Below are positions 1 to 5,929 of a stretch of DNA of 6,425 bases, in pieces (the stretch's first letter is position 1; each line of letters opens with the position of its first letter). Location of the stretch: positions 16,255 to 22,679 of the forward strand of contig QHRS01000083.1 of assembly GCA_003221435.1 (NCBI GenBank). Direction: 5' to 3'. Source of the stretch: Candidatus Rokuibacteriota bacterium. GTDB taxonomy: Bacteria; Methylomirabilota; Methylomirabilia; Rokubacteriales; CSP1-6. The position numbers and the translations under genes were made by a program. The notes below the pieces were generated by a model. That model had not been told where the DNA came from. It worked only from the letters and a program-made list of their open reading frames with translations, and searched no databases.

Positions 1-1
1 G

Positions 2-583
2 GCGCAAGCCTCCCGGAACGTCAAGGTCACCATCCAGTTCGAGAGCGCGTCGACCGGCAGCGCCCAGGCCGTCGAACCCTCGGGCCGCGTGATCATCACC
101 GAGCGCGGCACGGTCCGCAACCGTGGCCGGGTCACCCTCGACAACACGACCACGCGCGTGCGACAGACCTCGAGCCTGTTCACGGTCGCACAGGACGGCG
201 GCGAGGGGCGGCTCTCCGTCGCGACCGAGGTGCCGTCCTCCCAGGTTGCGGCCCTATACGACTATACGACCGCCCACGGCTACCTGACTGCGGGCGTGGT
301 GTTCCGTTTGGTGGGGACCTCGCTCGTCGTCCGTCCCGTGATCCTGCCCAACGGGTCGATCCGCGTGCGGCTGACGCCGCACATCACGTACCTCACGGCG
401 ACTGGTGGGGGCGAGGTGGAGTTCGCCGAGGCGACGACCGAGCTGATCGTCCCGAACGGCGCGCCGGTGTCGCTCGGCGGCGCCGTGCAGGAGCTCCACG
501 CGCTGACGCGTCAGCTCCTGGGCTACCGCGCGGCCCAGGCGGGCCGCGACGTGTCGATGGTGCTCATCGCGTCCGTCCAGTAA
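2..583 (+). CDS. Secretin-like beta-rich protein, C-terminal part
   Basis: The frame is open from the first complete codon at position 2 and stops with TAA at 581-583, so the 5' end lies outside the window and 193 residues are visible. The in-frame GTG at 89 is only an internal valine. The sequence is rich in alternating hydrophobic/polar stretches and glycine turns, as expected for beta structure. A stretch reading RVRLTPHITYL, followed by TELIVPNGAPVSLGG, resembles the end of the secretin domain of type II/III secretion proteins, where a strand pair leads to a 'vP.G.pv.lGGl' motif. No signal peptide or membrane helix can be judged because the N-terminus is missing. It converges with the TMTC-like gene across a 16-nt gap. 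The family assignment rests on motif resemblance only; another outer-membrane or surface beta-protein is possible. That the region is coding is fairly certain. Confidence 0.6.
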   Translation, partial: AQASRNVKVTIQFESASTGSAQAVEPSGRVIITERGTVRNRGRVTLDNTTTRVRQTSSLFTVAQDGGEGRLSVATEVPSSQVAALYDYTTAHGYLTAGVVFRLVGTSLVVRPVILPNGSIRVRLTPHITYLTATGGGEVEFAEATTELIVPNGAPVSLGGAVQELHALTRQLLGYRAAQAGRDVSMVLIASVQ

Positions 584-608
584 CGCCGCGGGGACCCCGT
601 CAGCGGCG
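584..608. terminator. Possible bidirectional hairpin between convergent genes
   Basis: CGCCGC (584-589) pairs with GCGGCG (603-608), and inside it GGGG (590-593) faces CCCC (595-598). It sits exactly where the + strand secretin-like gene and the - strand TMTC-like gene converge, overlapping the last codons of the latter. No T-run follows on either strand, so intrinsic termination is only a possibility. Confidence 0.25.
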
Positions 609-2339
609 CCGCGCGCCGCGCACGGCCGCCAGGTTCTCCCGCACCTCGACGCTGTCCGGCCTGAGCGCCAGCGCCTCCTCGAGCGCGGTCTCCGCGTCGG
701 CGAGCCGGCCCGCGCGGGCGCGCTCGATCGCGAGCCCGTTGAGCGCCCGCACCAGGTGCGGCGTGACCGGCAGCATCGGCGTGAGCGCGCGCGCCGCCCG
801 CAGCTCGCGGGCCGCGTCCTCGAACCGGCCCCGTCCCGCTAGCGCGATGCCAAGCGCTCGGCGGGCCTCGACCGCGTAGCGTGGATGGAGGCGGCCCGCG
901 GTTGCCCACGAGCGGGCGGCCTCGTCGAGCCGCTCCCGGCCCTCGAGCACCGAGGCCAAGACCGCGTGATGGTCGGCGCGGTCGGGACGCAGCAGCACAG
1001 CGACCGTGCTCTCTCGCTCGGCGTCCTCGAGCCGGCCCGCCGCGAGCAGCGCGATGCCGAGCCCCGCGTGGCACTGCGCGCAGTCCGGGTCCGCCGCCAC
1101 CGCGGCCGTCCAGAGGCTCTCGGCGTCGCGCCAGACATAGACCTGCGCGCGGGTGAGGTATCCCCAGACGCCAAGGAGCAGCAGCACGCCGGCGAGGCCG
1201 GCCGCGACGAACGCGCGCCGGCTCGTCGCGCCGAGGAGCGCCGCGACCCCGCCGCCCAGCACGAGCGCCCAGCTGAGCGTGGTGAGATAGCTGTAGCGAT
1301 CCGCCGCCAGGATCGTGCTGACATGGGCGAGCCCGCTCACAGGCAGGATCGTGAGCACCGAGTACGCCCACGCCGCGGCGAACCAGGGGAGAGCCCGGCG
1401 CGCGGCGATCGCCACCACGGTGACGCCGGCGGCGCCGGCCAGGCTCGCGAGGAACCGCGGCGCGAGTGGGTCGACGTGGAGCGGGAACTCGTGCAGCGGC
1501 GCGACGCCGAACGGCAGGAACGTCTGCAATGGATAGAACACCGCGCTGTACGCGACGAGCGCGAGCCGGGCCGGGACGCCGAGCCGGCCGAGCCCCGTGA
1601 AGCCGATGTCGGTCGCGACGCTGATCGCCGACACCGCGGCTCCGGCCGCGCCCACGAGCACGAACGGGATCTTCTCGACGAGCGTCTCGGGCCACCGGAG
1701 GCGCCTCAGCGGATAGATGTCGAGGAGCACGAGGACGAGCGGCAGCGTCATCGTGATCTCCTTTGAGAGCAGTGCGCCGGTGAACGCGAGCAGCGACAGG
1801 CCGAGCCATCGGCGGTCCGGCCGTACGTCGCGCCCGACGGCGCGCAGATACGCCAGCACCGCCAAGAGGAAGAACGCGCCCGACAGCACGTCGCGGCGCT
1901 CGGTCACCCAGGCGACACTCTCCACGCGGAGCGGATGGACCGCGAACGCCAGCGCGGCGGCGAGCGCGCCCGCCTGGACCGCCGCGGGGCGGGCTCCCGG
2001 CGCCGCCAGCCCGAGCAGGCGCCGGGCCACGACGTACCAGAGCAGCGCGTTCAGCACGTGGAGCGCGACGTTCGTGGCGTGGTAGCCGCGCGGCTCTCGG
2101 CCCCAGAACGCGTAATCGACGGCGAAGCTGAGCCACGTCACGGGGATCCAGTGGCCGACCACCCGCGTGGTCAGGATCCATGAGACATCGGATGAGCCGC
2201 CTCCATGGAACCTCGGATTCGTATTGAGATTCTGATAATCATCGAAAGGCAGAAAGCCGAACCAGAGGGAGGGGAGAAACACCGCCGCCGTCACGACCGC
2301 GATGAGCAGCGGAGCCGCGAGGCGCCTCACAGACTTCAT
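600..2339 (-). CDS. TMTC-like multi-spanning membrane protein with C-terminal TPRs
   Basis: This 579-residue protein has about ten hydrophobic helices in its first ~395 residues and TPR-like repeats from ~410 to 575. The first loop carries the Asp-Asp pair (D33-D34, in PFDDYQNL) typical of GT-C fold glycosyltransferases that use lipid-phosphate sugars. It is followed by the block HWIPVTWLSFAVDY and by HPLRVESVAWVTERRD (135-150), then LLSKE (190-194) and ADRYSYL (346-352). These are hallmarks of bacterial relatives of the eukaryotic TMTC O-mannosyltransferases. The inferred role is transfer of a sugar to an extracytoplasmic protein or glycan, with the TPRs binding the acceptor; the substrate is unknown. 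Two cysteines close together (about 420 and 423, DCAQCH) begin the TPR part and resemble CxxCH, but this motif is common in this family's first TPR and is not taken as a haem site. The ATG at 2337-2339 is preceded by only a weak GGA element, and no clear promoter is visible in the 111 nt upstream. Confidence 0.85.
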   Translation of the reverse strand: MKSVRRLAAPLLIAVVTAAVFLPSLWFGFLPFDDYQNLNTNPRFHGGGSSDVSWILTTRVVGHWIPVTWLSFAVDYAFWGREPRGYHATNVALHVLNALLWYVVARRLLGLAAPGARPAAVQAGALAAALAFAVHPLRVESVAWVTERRDVLSGAFFLLAVLAYLRAVGRDVRPDRRWLGLSLLAFTGALLSKEITMTLPLVLVLLDIYPLRRLRWPETLVEKIPFVLVGAAGAAVSAISVATDIGFTGLGRLGVPARLALVAYSAVFYPLQTFLPFGVAPLHEFPLHVDPLAPRFLASLAGAAGVTVVAIAARRALPWFAAAWAYSVLTILPVSGLAHVSTILAADRYSYLTTLSWALVLGGGVAALLGATSRRAFVAAGLAGVLLLLGVWGYLTRAQVYVWRDAESLWTAAVAADPDCAQCHAGLGIALLAAGRLEDAERESTVAVLLRPDRADHHAVLASVLEGRERLDEAARSWATAGRLHPRYAVEARRALGIALAGRGRFEDAARELRAARALTPMLPVTPHLVRALNGLAIERARAGRLADAETALEEALALRPDSVEVRENLAAVRGARRR

Positions 2340-2450
2340 TCTATCCGAGGCGTCGTCGAGCCCTCCGGTCGCCCGAGGATGACATAATCCCCCTTATCGG
2401 AAGTTCTGGAGCCGCGTCCGAGAATGACCCGGGCGCGCCGGCGAGGTTCG

Positions 2451-3086
2451 CTACGGCTCGGACGCGACGCCGAGCGCGGCGAGCCGAGCGCGGACCACGT
2501 CGCTCCGGCGTGCCCTGGGAAGGTCCTGCAGCAGGCCCCGGTACGTCGCGACCGCGGCCTCCTTCTGGCCGCTCAGCTCCTGGTTGCGAGCGAGGCCGAG
2601 TACGAGCTCCTCGTACAGGAAGTCCTGTGGCCGGAGGCCCTCGAGGGCTGCGCGGAACGCCGCGCTCGCCTTGGCGAAGTCCCGCTCGGACTCCCACGTG
2701 TACGCGATGCCGGCGCGACTGAGGGTCCGCAGCGCGCCTTTGGCGCCCTTCGCGAGCGCGACCTCGAAGGCGCCGCGGGCAGCCGGATACTCGCGGTTGA
2801 GGTAGCGAAGATTGCCGAGCTCGTACGCGGCCTGCCCGGCGGCCACATTCGACGGATACTGGGCCAGCACCGCTTCCAACTCGCGAATCGCCCGGGCCCG
2901 GGCGTCACCCGACCCCTGGGCCTGGCTCGCCTGGGCGTGCGTCATTGCTTCGGCGTACGCCGAAAGGCCACGCGTCTGCACGGCGCTGTACCAGAGCCAG
3001 CCACCGAAGAGGATCAGCCCGCCTGCCGCCGCGCAGGCCGCGGCGACGATCAGCGGGCGCCGGTATCGGGCGACATCGATGTTCAA
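2451..3086 (-). CDS. YfgM-like membrane-anchored TPR protein
   Basis: This 211-residue protein has one N-terminal membrane helix (about residues 11-34) preceded by a short basic stretch (ARYRR). The rest is helical, with TPR-like pairs: AAYELGNLRYLNREYPAARG at about 87-105, then AGIAYTWESERDFAKASAAF, then LGLARNQELSGQKEAAVATY. The topology and the length match YfgM/TPR_21 proteins, which in Escherichia coli associate with the SecYEG translocon and periplasmic chaperones. The same partner here is inference. The start is TTG at 3084-3086: it is the first possible start after an in-frame TAG at 3099-3101, and a later start would remove the membrane anchor. No Shine-Dalgarno sequence is visible. 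The gene precedes the TMTC-like gene by 111 nt on the same strand; both have TPRs, but co-transcription is not shown. Confidence 0.8.
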   Translation of the reverse strand: MNIDVARYRRPLIVAAACAAAGGLILFGGWLWYSAVQTRGLSAYAEAMTHAQASQAQGSGDARARAIRELEAVLAQYPSNVAAGQAAYELGNLRYLNREYPAARGAFEVALAKGAKGALRTLSRAGIAYTWESERDFAKASAAFRAALEGLRPQDFLYEELVLGLARNQELSGQKEAAVATYRGLLQDLPRARRSDVVRARLAALGVASEP

Positions 3087-3107
3087 CGAGACACCGTTCT
3101 AGCTCAG

Positions 3108-3136
3108 TCGGAGGGGGCCTCGACGGCCCCCTCCGA
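3108..3136. terminator. Strong 12-bp GC hairpin upstream of the YfgM-like gene
   Basis: Bases 3108-3119 (TCGGAGGGGGCC) pair perfectly with 3125-3136 (GGCCCCCTCCGA) around a 5-nt loop. It lies 91 nt beyond the stop of the zinc-ribbon gene and 21 nt before the TTG start of the YfgM-like gene. It may end the upstream transcript, but no T-run follows on the - strand, so it could equally be a leader structure or a dispersed palindromic repeat. Confidence 0.4.
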
Positions 3137-3157
3137 GACCTCCCCCGGGAAAGGGGT

Positions 3158-3176
3158 GCGCCGGCGGAGCCGGCGC
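3158..3176. repeat. Second intergenic palindrome, 8-bp stem
   Basis: GCGCCGGC (3158-3165) and GCCGGCGC (3169-3176) form a perfect inverted repeat around GGA. A smaller CCCC/GGGG pair (3142-3145 with 3153-3156) lies between this and the 12-bp hairpin. The three structures in 69 nt resemble a REP/BIME-type palindromic unit, but only one copy is visible here. Confidence 0.35.
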
Positions 3177-3226
3177 TCGAAACGGCGAGCAGTGGCCGCG
3201 GACTCGCACCATTCCTCGACAGGTTT

Positions 3227-3421
3227 CTACCGGAGTCGCAGTCCGCGGCGATACTGCCGTCCGCAACGGCCGCAGCGGAGCCAACCCCGGTACACGCGTC
3301 GGACGAGACTGCCGCAGTGCGGACAGAGCTGAAAGGTTCGCCAGCCGTACACGAGGCCGACGCCTACGACCAGGGCCGCGCCCGCGATCACGAGCGGCGG
3401 CAGCGAGAGGACGGCCTCCAC
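3227..3421 (-). CDS. Small membrane-anchored zinc-ribbon protein
   Basis: This 64-residue protein has one hydrophobic helix (about residues 9-27) followed by a compact C-terminal zinc ribbon: C33-P-H-C36 and C50-G-R-C53, two CxxC knuckles 13 residues apart. The tail is strongly basic (RRVYRG, RQYRRGLRLR). The ribbon probably sits on the cytoplasmic side because positive charge follows the helix. Its function is unknown; tiny zinc-ribbon membrane proteins of this shape are usually annotated as hypothetical. The start is GTG at 3419-3421, the first start after an in-frame TGA at 3428-3430; the next in-frame GTG would destroy the helix. A near-consensus promoter ends 8 nt before the GTG, which implies a leaderless or nearly leaderless mRNA and fits the absence of a Shine-Dalgarno sequence. 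An overlapping - strand frame (3099-3458) has low-complexity Arg/Pro content and was rejected. Confidence 0.75.
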   Translation of the reverse strand: MEAVLSLPPLVIAGAALVVGVGLVYGWRTFQLCPHCGSLVRRVYRGWLRCGRCGRQYRRGLRLR

Positions 3422-3429
3422 GGCTGATC

Positions 3430-3458
3430 ATGCTAGGCATTCGAGAAAACAGTGTCAA
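3430..3458 (-). promoter_or_regulatory. Sigma-70-type promoter for the zinc-ribbon gene
   Basis: On the - strand, TTGACA (3458-3453) is a perfect -35 element, separated by 17 nt from TAGCAT (3435-3430), a 4/6 match to the -10 consensus. Expected initiation is around 3422-3424, that is 1-3 nt before the GTG start codon. The spacer is AT-richer than the surroundings, with a TTTT run. Confidence 0.75.
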
Positions 3459-3478
3459 GCGCGCGCGGCCGCCGGGCC

Positions 3479-3601
3479 CTACTCGAGCGCTTCGACCATG
3501 ATCCCTTCGCGCAGCTCGAACTCGCTGACCCCCGGGCCGTCCGCATCAACGACCAGCAGGCGGACGGTGTTGGTTCCCAGATCGATCGCGGCGAGGCGCA
3601 C
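3479..3601 (-). pseudogene. Internally deleted Ppx/GppA phosphatase remnant
   Basis: This 40-codon frame starts at GTG 3601-3599 (or the adjacent TTG at 3604) and ends with TAG at 3481-3479. Its first ~22 residues (RLAAIDLGTNTVRLLVVDAD) match the N-terminal strand and phosphate-binding loop of exopolyphosphatase/guanosine pentaphosphate phosphatases (IDxGTNxxRLL, an ASKHA-fold signature). The last ~16 residues (VSEFELREGIMVEALE) resemble the LREG element that closes the same catalytic domain. About 260 residues of a normal ~300-residue protein are missing between them, yet the frame stays open. The deletion junction falls near DADGPG (about 3530-3547). The product cannot fold as a phosphatase. 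It lies 9 nt after the kinase stop and in the same frame as the kinase, suggesting that an intact gene once followed the kinase in an operon. It could also be an assembly collapse rather than a true deletion. Confidence 0.7.
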
Positions 3602-3610
3602 CAAGGAAGA

Positions 3611-5698
3611 TCAGCGGGAGCTGCGCAGGGCCAGCGCGTCGTCGAGGACGGCGAGGACGCGCTCCATCTTGAACGGCTTCACGAGCATCAAATCGACACC
3701 GCTGTCCCCCATCCGCTCGGGGTTCATGACGTCGCCCCAGCCCGTGATCATCACGACCGGGGTCTCCGGGCGCATCTTCTTGACCGCGCGGGCGACGTCG
3801 AGCCCCGAACACTCCGGCATCGAGAGGTCGGTGATCACGACATCGAACGCGCCGCGCTGGAAGCGGGCCAGCCCCTCGAGGCCGTTCGCCGCGCCTTCGA
3901 CGCTGTGTCCGGCTCCGGCGAGGGTCTCGAGGAGCATCCGCCGGAGATGCTCTTCGTCTTCGATCACGAGCACGGTGCCGGTAGCCCGGCGGCCGGCGGG
4001 AGCGGACGGCATCGAGTACGCGCCGGAGGCCGCGGGGGCCTCCGGCAGGACAAGCGTAAGCGTCGTGCCCCGCCCCTCCTCGCTCCGCACCTCGATCCGG
4101 CCCCGATGACGTCCAATGATGCCGTGAACGACGGAGAGCCCGAGGCCGGCGCGCTGGGGGGAGCGCGTCGTGAAGAACGGATCGAAGATGCGGCTCTGGA
4201 CGTCCCGCGGCATGCCGTCGCCGGTGTCGCTCACCGTCAGCTCCACCCAGGGGTCGCGCCGACATGTGCGGATGGTAATGCGCCCGCCCCGGGCCATCGC
4301 GTCGATCGCGTTGAGGATCACGTTGGTGAGGGCCTCGCGCAGCTCGGTCGCGATCCCCCGCACCGTGACGACATCGGCCAGCTCCATCACCACCTCGATC
4401 TTGACGCCGCGCGCCTCGGCGTCGTCCTTCCAGAGCGCCCGCGTGAACGTCACGACGTCCTGCGTGAGGGCGTTGAGATCGACCGGCGCCATCTCCTCAT
4501 CGCCGCGCGTGGCGACGAAGGCCAGCAGGCGCCGGACCGTGTCGGCGGCGCGCCACGCCGTCTCTTCGATCACGGTGAGGTCGTCGCGCACGCCGGCCCC
4601 GTCGGCGCGCTCGAGCGCGAGCTGCGTCTTGCCCAGGATGATCGCCAGGAGGTTGTTGAACTCGTGCGCGATGCCGCCGGCGACATCGGCGAGCGCCCGG
4701 GCCTTCTCGGCCTGGATGAGCTGCTCCTGAGCGGCCGAGAGCTGCTGCAGCGCCGCGCGGGTCTCCTCGAAGGCGCGTGCGTTCTCGACCGCGGCGGCCA
4801 TCAGGGCCCCGACCACCTCGCCCGCGCGGATCTCGTCCGGGGTGAACCGGCGCTCGGTGCGATCGAGGAAATACGCCGCGCCGAGCGTACGATCCCGCAT
4901 GCGGATCGGCACGGTCAGTATCGCCAGCGCGCCGAGCGCGCCCACGGAAGGATGATCGACGGTCAGCGCCTGGTCGGACCGAACCGGCCAGCCGGCCAGC
5001 GCCGCCGCGTCGAGGCCATGACATGCGCGCACGACCTCGTCGCCCTCGCCGACGACGACCACGGCCGCCGCGACGCCCAGGACCAGGCAGCCCGCCTCGC
5101 ACGTCTGTGCGAGCGTCAGAGCCAGGGGCTCGCGCACGCCCGCCGCCGGGACCGCCATCAACTGGTGGAGCCGCTCGGTCTGGCGGCCGAGCCGCGCCAG
5201 GAGCCGCTGATACACGAGCGCCGTGTTGCAACGATCGACCAGCAGATGGAGGAGCCGGAACTCCTCGGCGCTGAGCGGCCTGGCGGTCCGCCGCCCGAGG
5301 TAGAGGACTCCGATCGCTTCACCGTCCACACGGAGCGGCGTCGCGGTCTCGAAGGCGGCCGGAAAGCGCGCGAGCAACGGGTGATCGTCGGTCGCGTTCG
5401 CGACGGAGAGTGTCCGGTTATCCTGAAACGCCTTGCCGATCAGCCCCTCGCCTGGAGTGACGGTCCAGCCCGCCGCCTCATCGTGCGGGAACCCCCGGGA
5501 GGTCTTCAGGATGAGCGTGCCGGAGGGGCGATCGAACTCGAAAACCGCGGCGCGGTCTGCGGAGAGCACGCGATGGACGCGATCGACGACAAGCCCGTAC
5601 AGCTCGGCGACCTCGATGCCGCATGCGGGGATGGTCAGGACCGCGTCGAGATCCGAGAGGGCGGACCGCTCGATGTCGGGGACCGGCCACTGCTCCAC
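3611..5698 (-). CDS. GAF-GAF hybrid sensor histidine kinase with C-terminal receiver
   Basis: This is a soluble signalling kinase: it has no membrane helix or signal peptide, so it senses a cytoplasmic cue. Counting from the GTG at 5698 (695 residues), the domains are: GAF 1 at about 20-162; a second, weaker GAF at about 180-307; a coiled-coil linker; HisKA with phospho-acceptor H345 in HEFNN; and HATPase_c with N-box N459/N463, G1 box DTGDG at 491-495, F box FDPFF and G2 box GLGLS. A linker leads to a REC domain with acidic pocket E580/D581, phospho-acceptor D624 (ITDLSMPE), T652 and K674. All catalytic residues are present, so autophosphorylation and intramolecular transfer to D624 are expected. 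There is no output domain; phosphate probably passes on to an unlinked partner. The frame stays open to an ATG at 5866, but a strong promoter (5850-5822) lies inside that extension. GTG 5698 is the first in-frame ATG or GTG after the expected transcription start; TTG 5776 is the alternative, and 5866 is the start a gene caller would probably choose. Confidence 0.9.
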   Translation of the reverse strand: MEQWPVPDIERSALSDLDAVLTIPACGIEVAELYGLVVDRVHRVLSADRAAVFEFDRPSGTLILKTSRGFPHDEAAGWTVTPGEGLIGKAFQDNRTLSVANATDDHPLLARFPAAFETATPLRVDGEAIGVLYLGRRTARPLSAEEFRLLHLLVDRCNTALVYQRLLARLGRQTERLHQLMAVPAAGVREPLALTLAQTCEAGCLVLGVAAAVVVVGEGDEVVRACHGLDAAALAGWPVRSDQALTVDHPSVGALGALAILTVPIRMRDRTLGAAYFLDRTERRFTPDEIRAGEVVGALMAAAVENARAFEETRAALQQLSAAQEQLIQAEKARALADVAGGIAHEFNNLLAIILGKTQLALERADGAGVRDDLTVIEETAWRAADTVRRLLAFVATRGDEEMAPVDLNALTQDVVTFTRALWKDDAEARGVKIEVVMELADVVTVRGIATELREALTNVILNAIDAMARGGRITIRTCRRDPWVELTVSDTGDGMPRDVQSRIFDPFFTTRSPQRAGLGLSVVHGIIGRHRGRIEVRSEEGRGTTLTLVLPEAPAASGAYSMPSAPAGRRATGTVLVIEDEEHLRRMLLETLAGAGHSVEGAANGLEGLARFQRGAFDVVITDLSMPECSGLDVARAVKKMRPETPVVMITGWGDVMNPERMGDSGVDLMLVKPFKMERVLAVLDDALALRSSR
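4022..4046. repeat. Perfect 10-bp hairpin inside the kinase linker
   Basis: GCCGGAGGCC (4022-4031) pairs with GGCCTCCGGC (4037-4046) around a 5-nt loop. It falls in the codons of the Ala/Pro-rich linker between the ATPase and receiver domains (PEAPAASG). It may simply reflect GC-rich linker codons. Confidence 0.3.
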
Positions 5699-5821
5699 GT
5701 GCGCGCTCAGCGTCCGTGACGCGCGCGCGACGAGGACCGCGGCCAGGCGCGTGGGCCGTCGAGCAAGCGTGCCCAACGGGCAGACCGCGCGCAGGCCGAG
5801 GGCGGATTCAGCATTTGGGGA

Positions 5822-5850
5822 ATTATAAGAGGGTGGGCTGGACCCGTCAA
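5822..5850 (-). promoter_or_regulatory. Near-consensus sigma-70 promoter for the histidine kinase
   Basis: On the - strand, TTGACG (5850-5845, 5/6 of the -35 consensus) is followed after exactly 17 nt by a perfect TATAAT (5827-5822). Expected initiation is around 5814-5816. It lies just downstream of the cytochrome gene's terminator hairpin and inside the longest kinase reading frame, so it decides that the kinase start lies downstream of about 5814. Confidence 0.85.
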
Positions 5851-5868
5851 TTGCCCGCGTCGCCATGG

Positions 5869-5884
5869 GCGTGCGCGCGCGCGC
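5869..5884. repeat. Alternating purine-pyrimidine (GC) tract
   Basis: Sixteen bases, GCGTGCGCGCGCGCGC, alternate strictly between purine and pyrimidine. Such tracts can adopt the Z-DNA form under negative supercoiling. It lies between the terminator hairpin of the cytochrome gene and the kinase promoter, about 19 bp from the -35 element. Any effect on transcription is inference. Confidence 0.4.
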
Positions 5885-5909
5885 CCCCGCCGGCTCGGGC
5901 GGGGGCGCG
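5880..5909 (-). terminator. GC-rich terminator hairpin after the cytochrome c gene
   Basis: CGCGCCCCCGCC (5880-5891) pairs perfectly with GGCGGGGGCGCG (5898-5909), a 12-bp stem with a 6-nt loop. It begins 20 nt after the cytochrome stop codon (TAG, 5932-5930) and lies before the kinase promoter, the expected place for a terminator. There is no T-run after the stem, as is often seen in very GC-rich genomes, so Rho or pausing may assist. Confidence 0.55.
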
Positions 5910-5929
5910 GGGCGTGAATCTGAGTCGCG

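Noticed and set aside
885..1766. A + strand frame of 293 codons opposite the TMTC-like gene.
   Set aside because: Its composition is charged and low-complexity, with no recognisable domain; it is an antisense shadow of GC-rich coding DNA.
523..2181. A 552-codon - strand frame overlapping the TMTC-like gene.
   Set aside because: It has extreme Arg/Pro/Ala low complexity and no membrane helices or motifs. The overlapping 600-2339 frame has clear family motifs and TPRs.
2341..2450. Promoter-like A/T-rich bases (GATAAG, GATTAT on the - strand) before the TMTC-like gene.
   Set aside because: No acceptable -35 element was found at 16-18 nt from either hexamer, so I do not annotate a promoter.
3087..3124. 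TAGAAC as a -10 element for the YfgM-like gene.
   Set aside because: The base position 17 nt upstream falls in the hairpin (GTCGAG) and does not resemble a -35 element.
3098..3190. A tRNA-like D-arm string (TAGCTCAGTCGG) next to a hairpin.
   Set aside because: No acceptor stem, no proper anticodon arm with a 7-nt loop and no GGTTCGAATCC-type T arm could be fitted; it appears to be a coincidence.
2424..3332. A + strand frame of 302 codons opposite the YfgM-like gene.
   Set aside because: No motif is visible, and it crosses the intergenic hairpins and part of the zinc-ribbon gene. The - strand frames here have coherent domains.
3099..3458. A - strand frame covering the zinc-ribbon gene in another frame.
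   Set aside because: It is Arg/Pro/Gly-rich and would start inside the -35 element. The 3227-3421 frame has a helix and paired CxxC motifs.
3452..5719. A 755-codon open frame on the + strand, opposite the kinase.
   Set aside because: The translation is Arg/Glu/Asp/His-rich with no domain, and it mirrors the kinase codons. Long antisense frames are expected at this GC content, and the kinase has all catalytic motifs.
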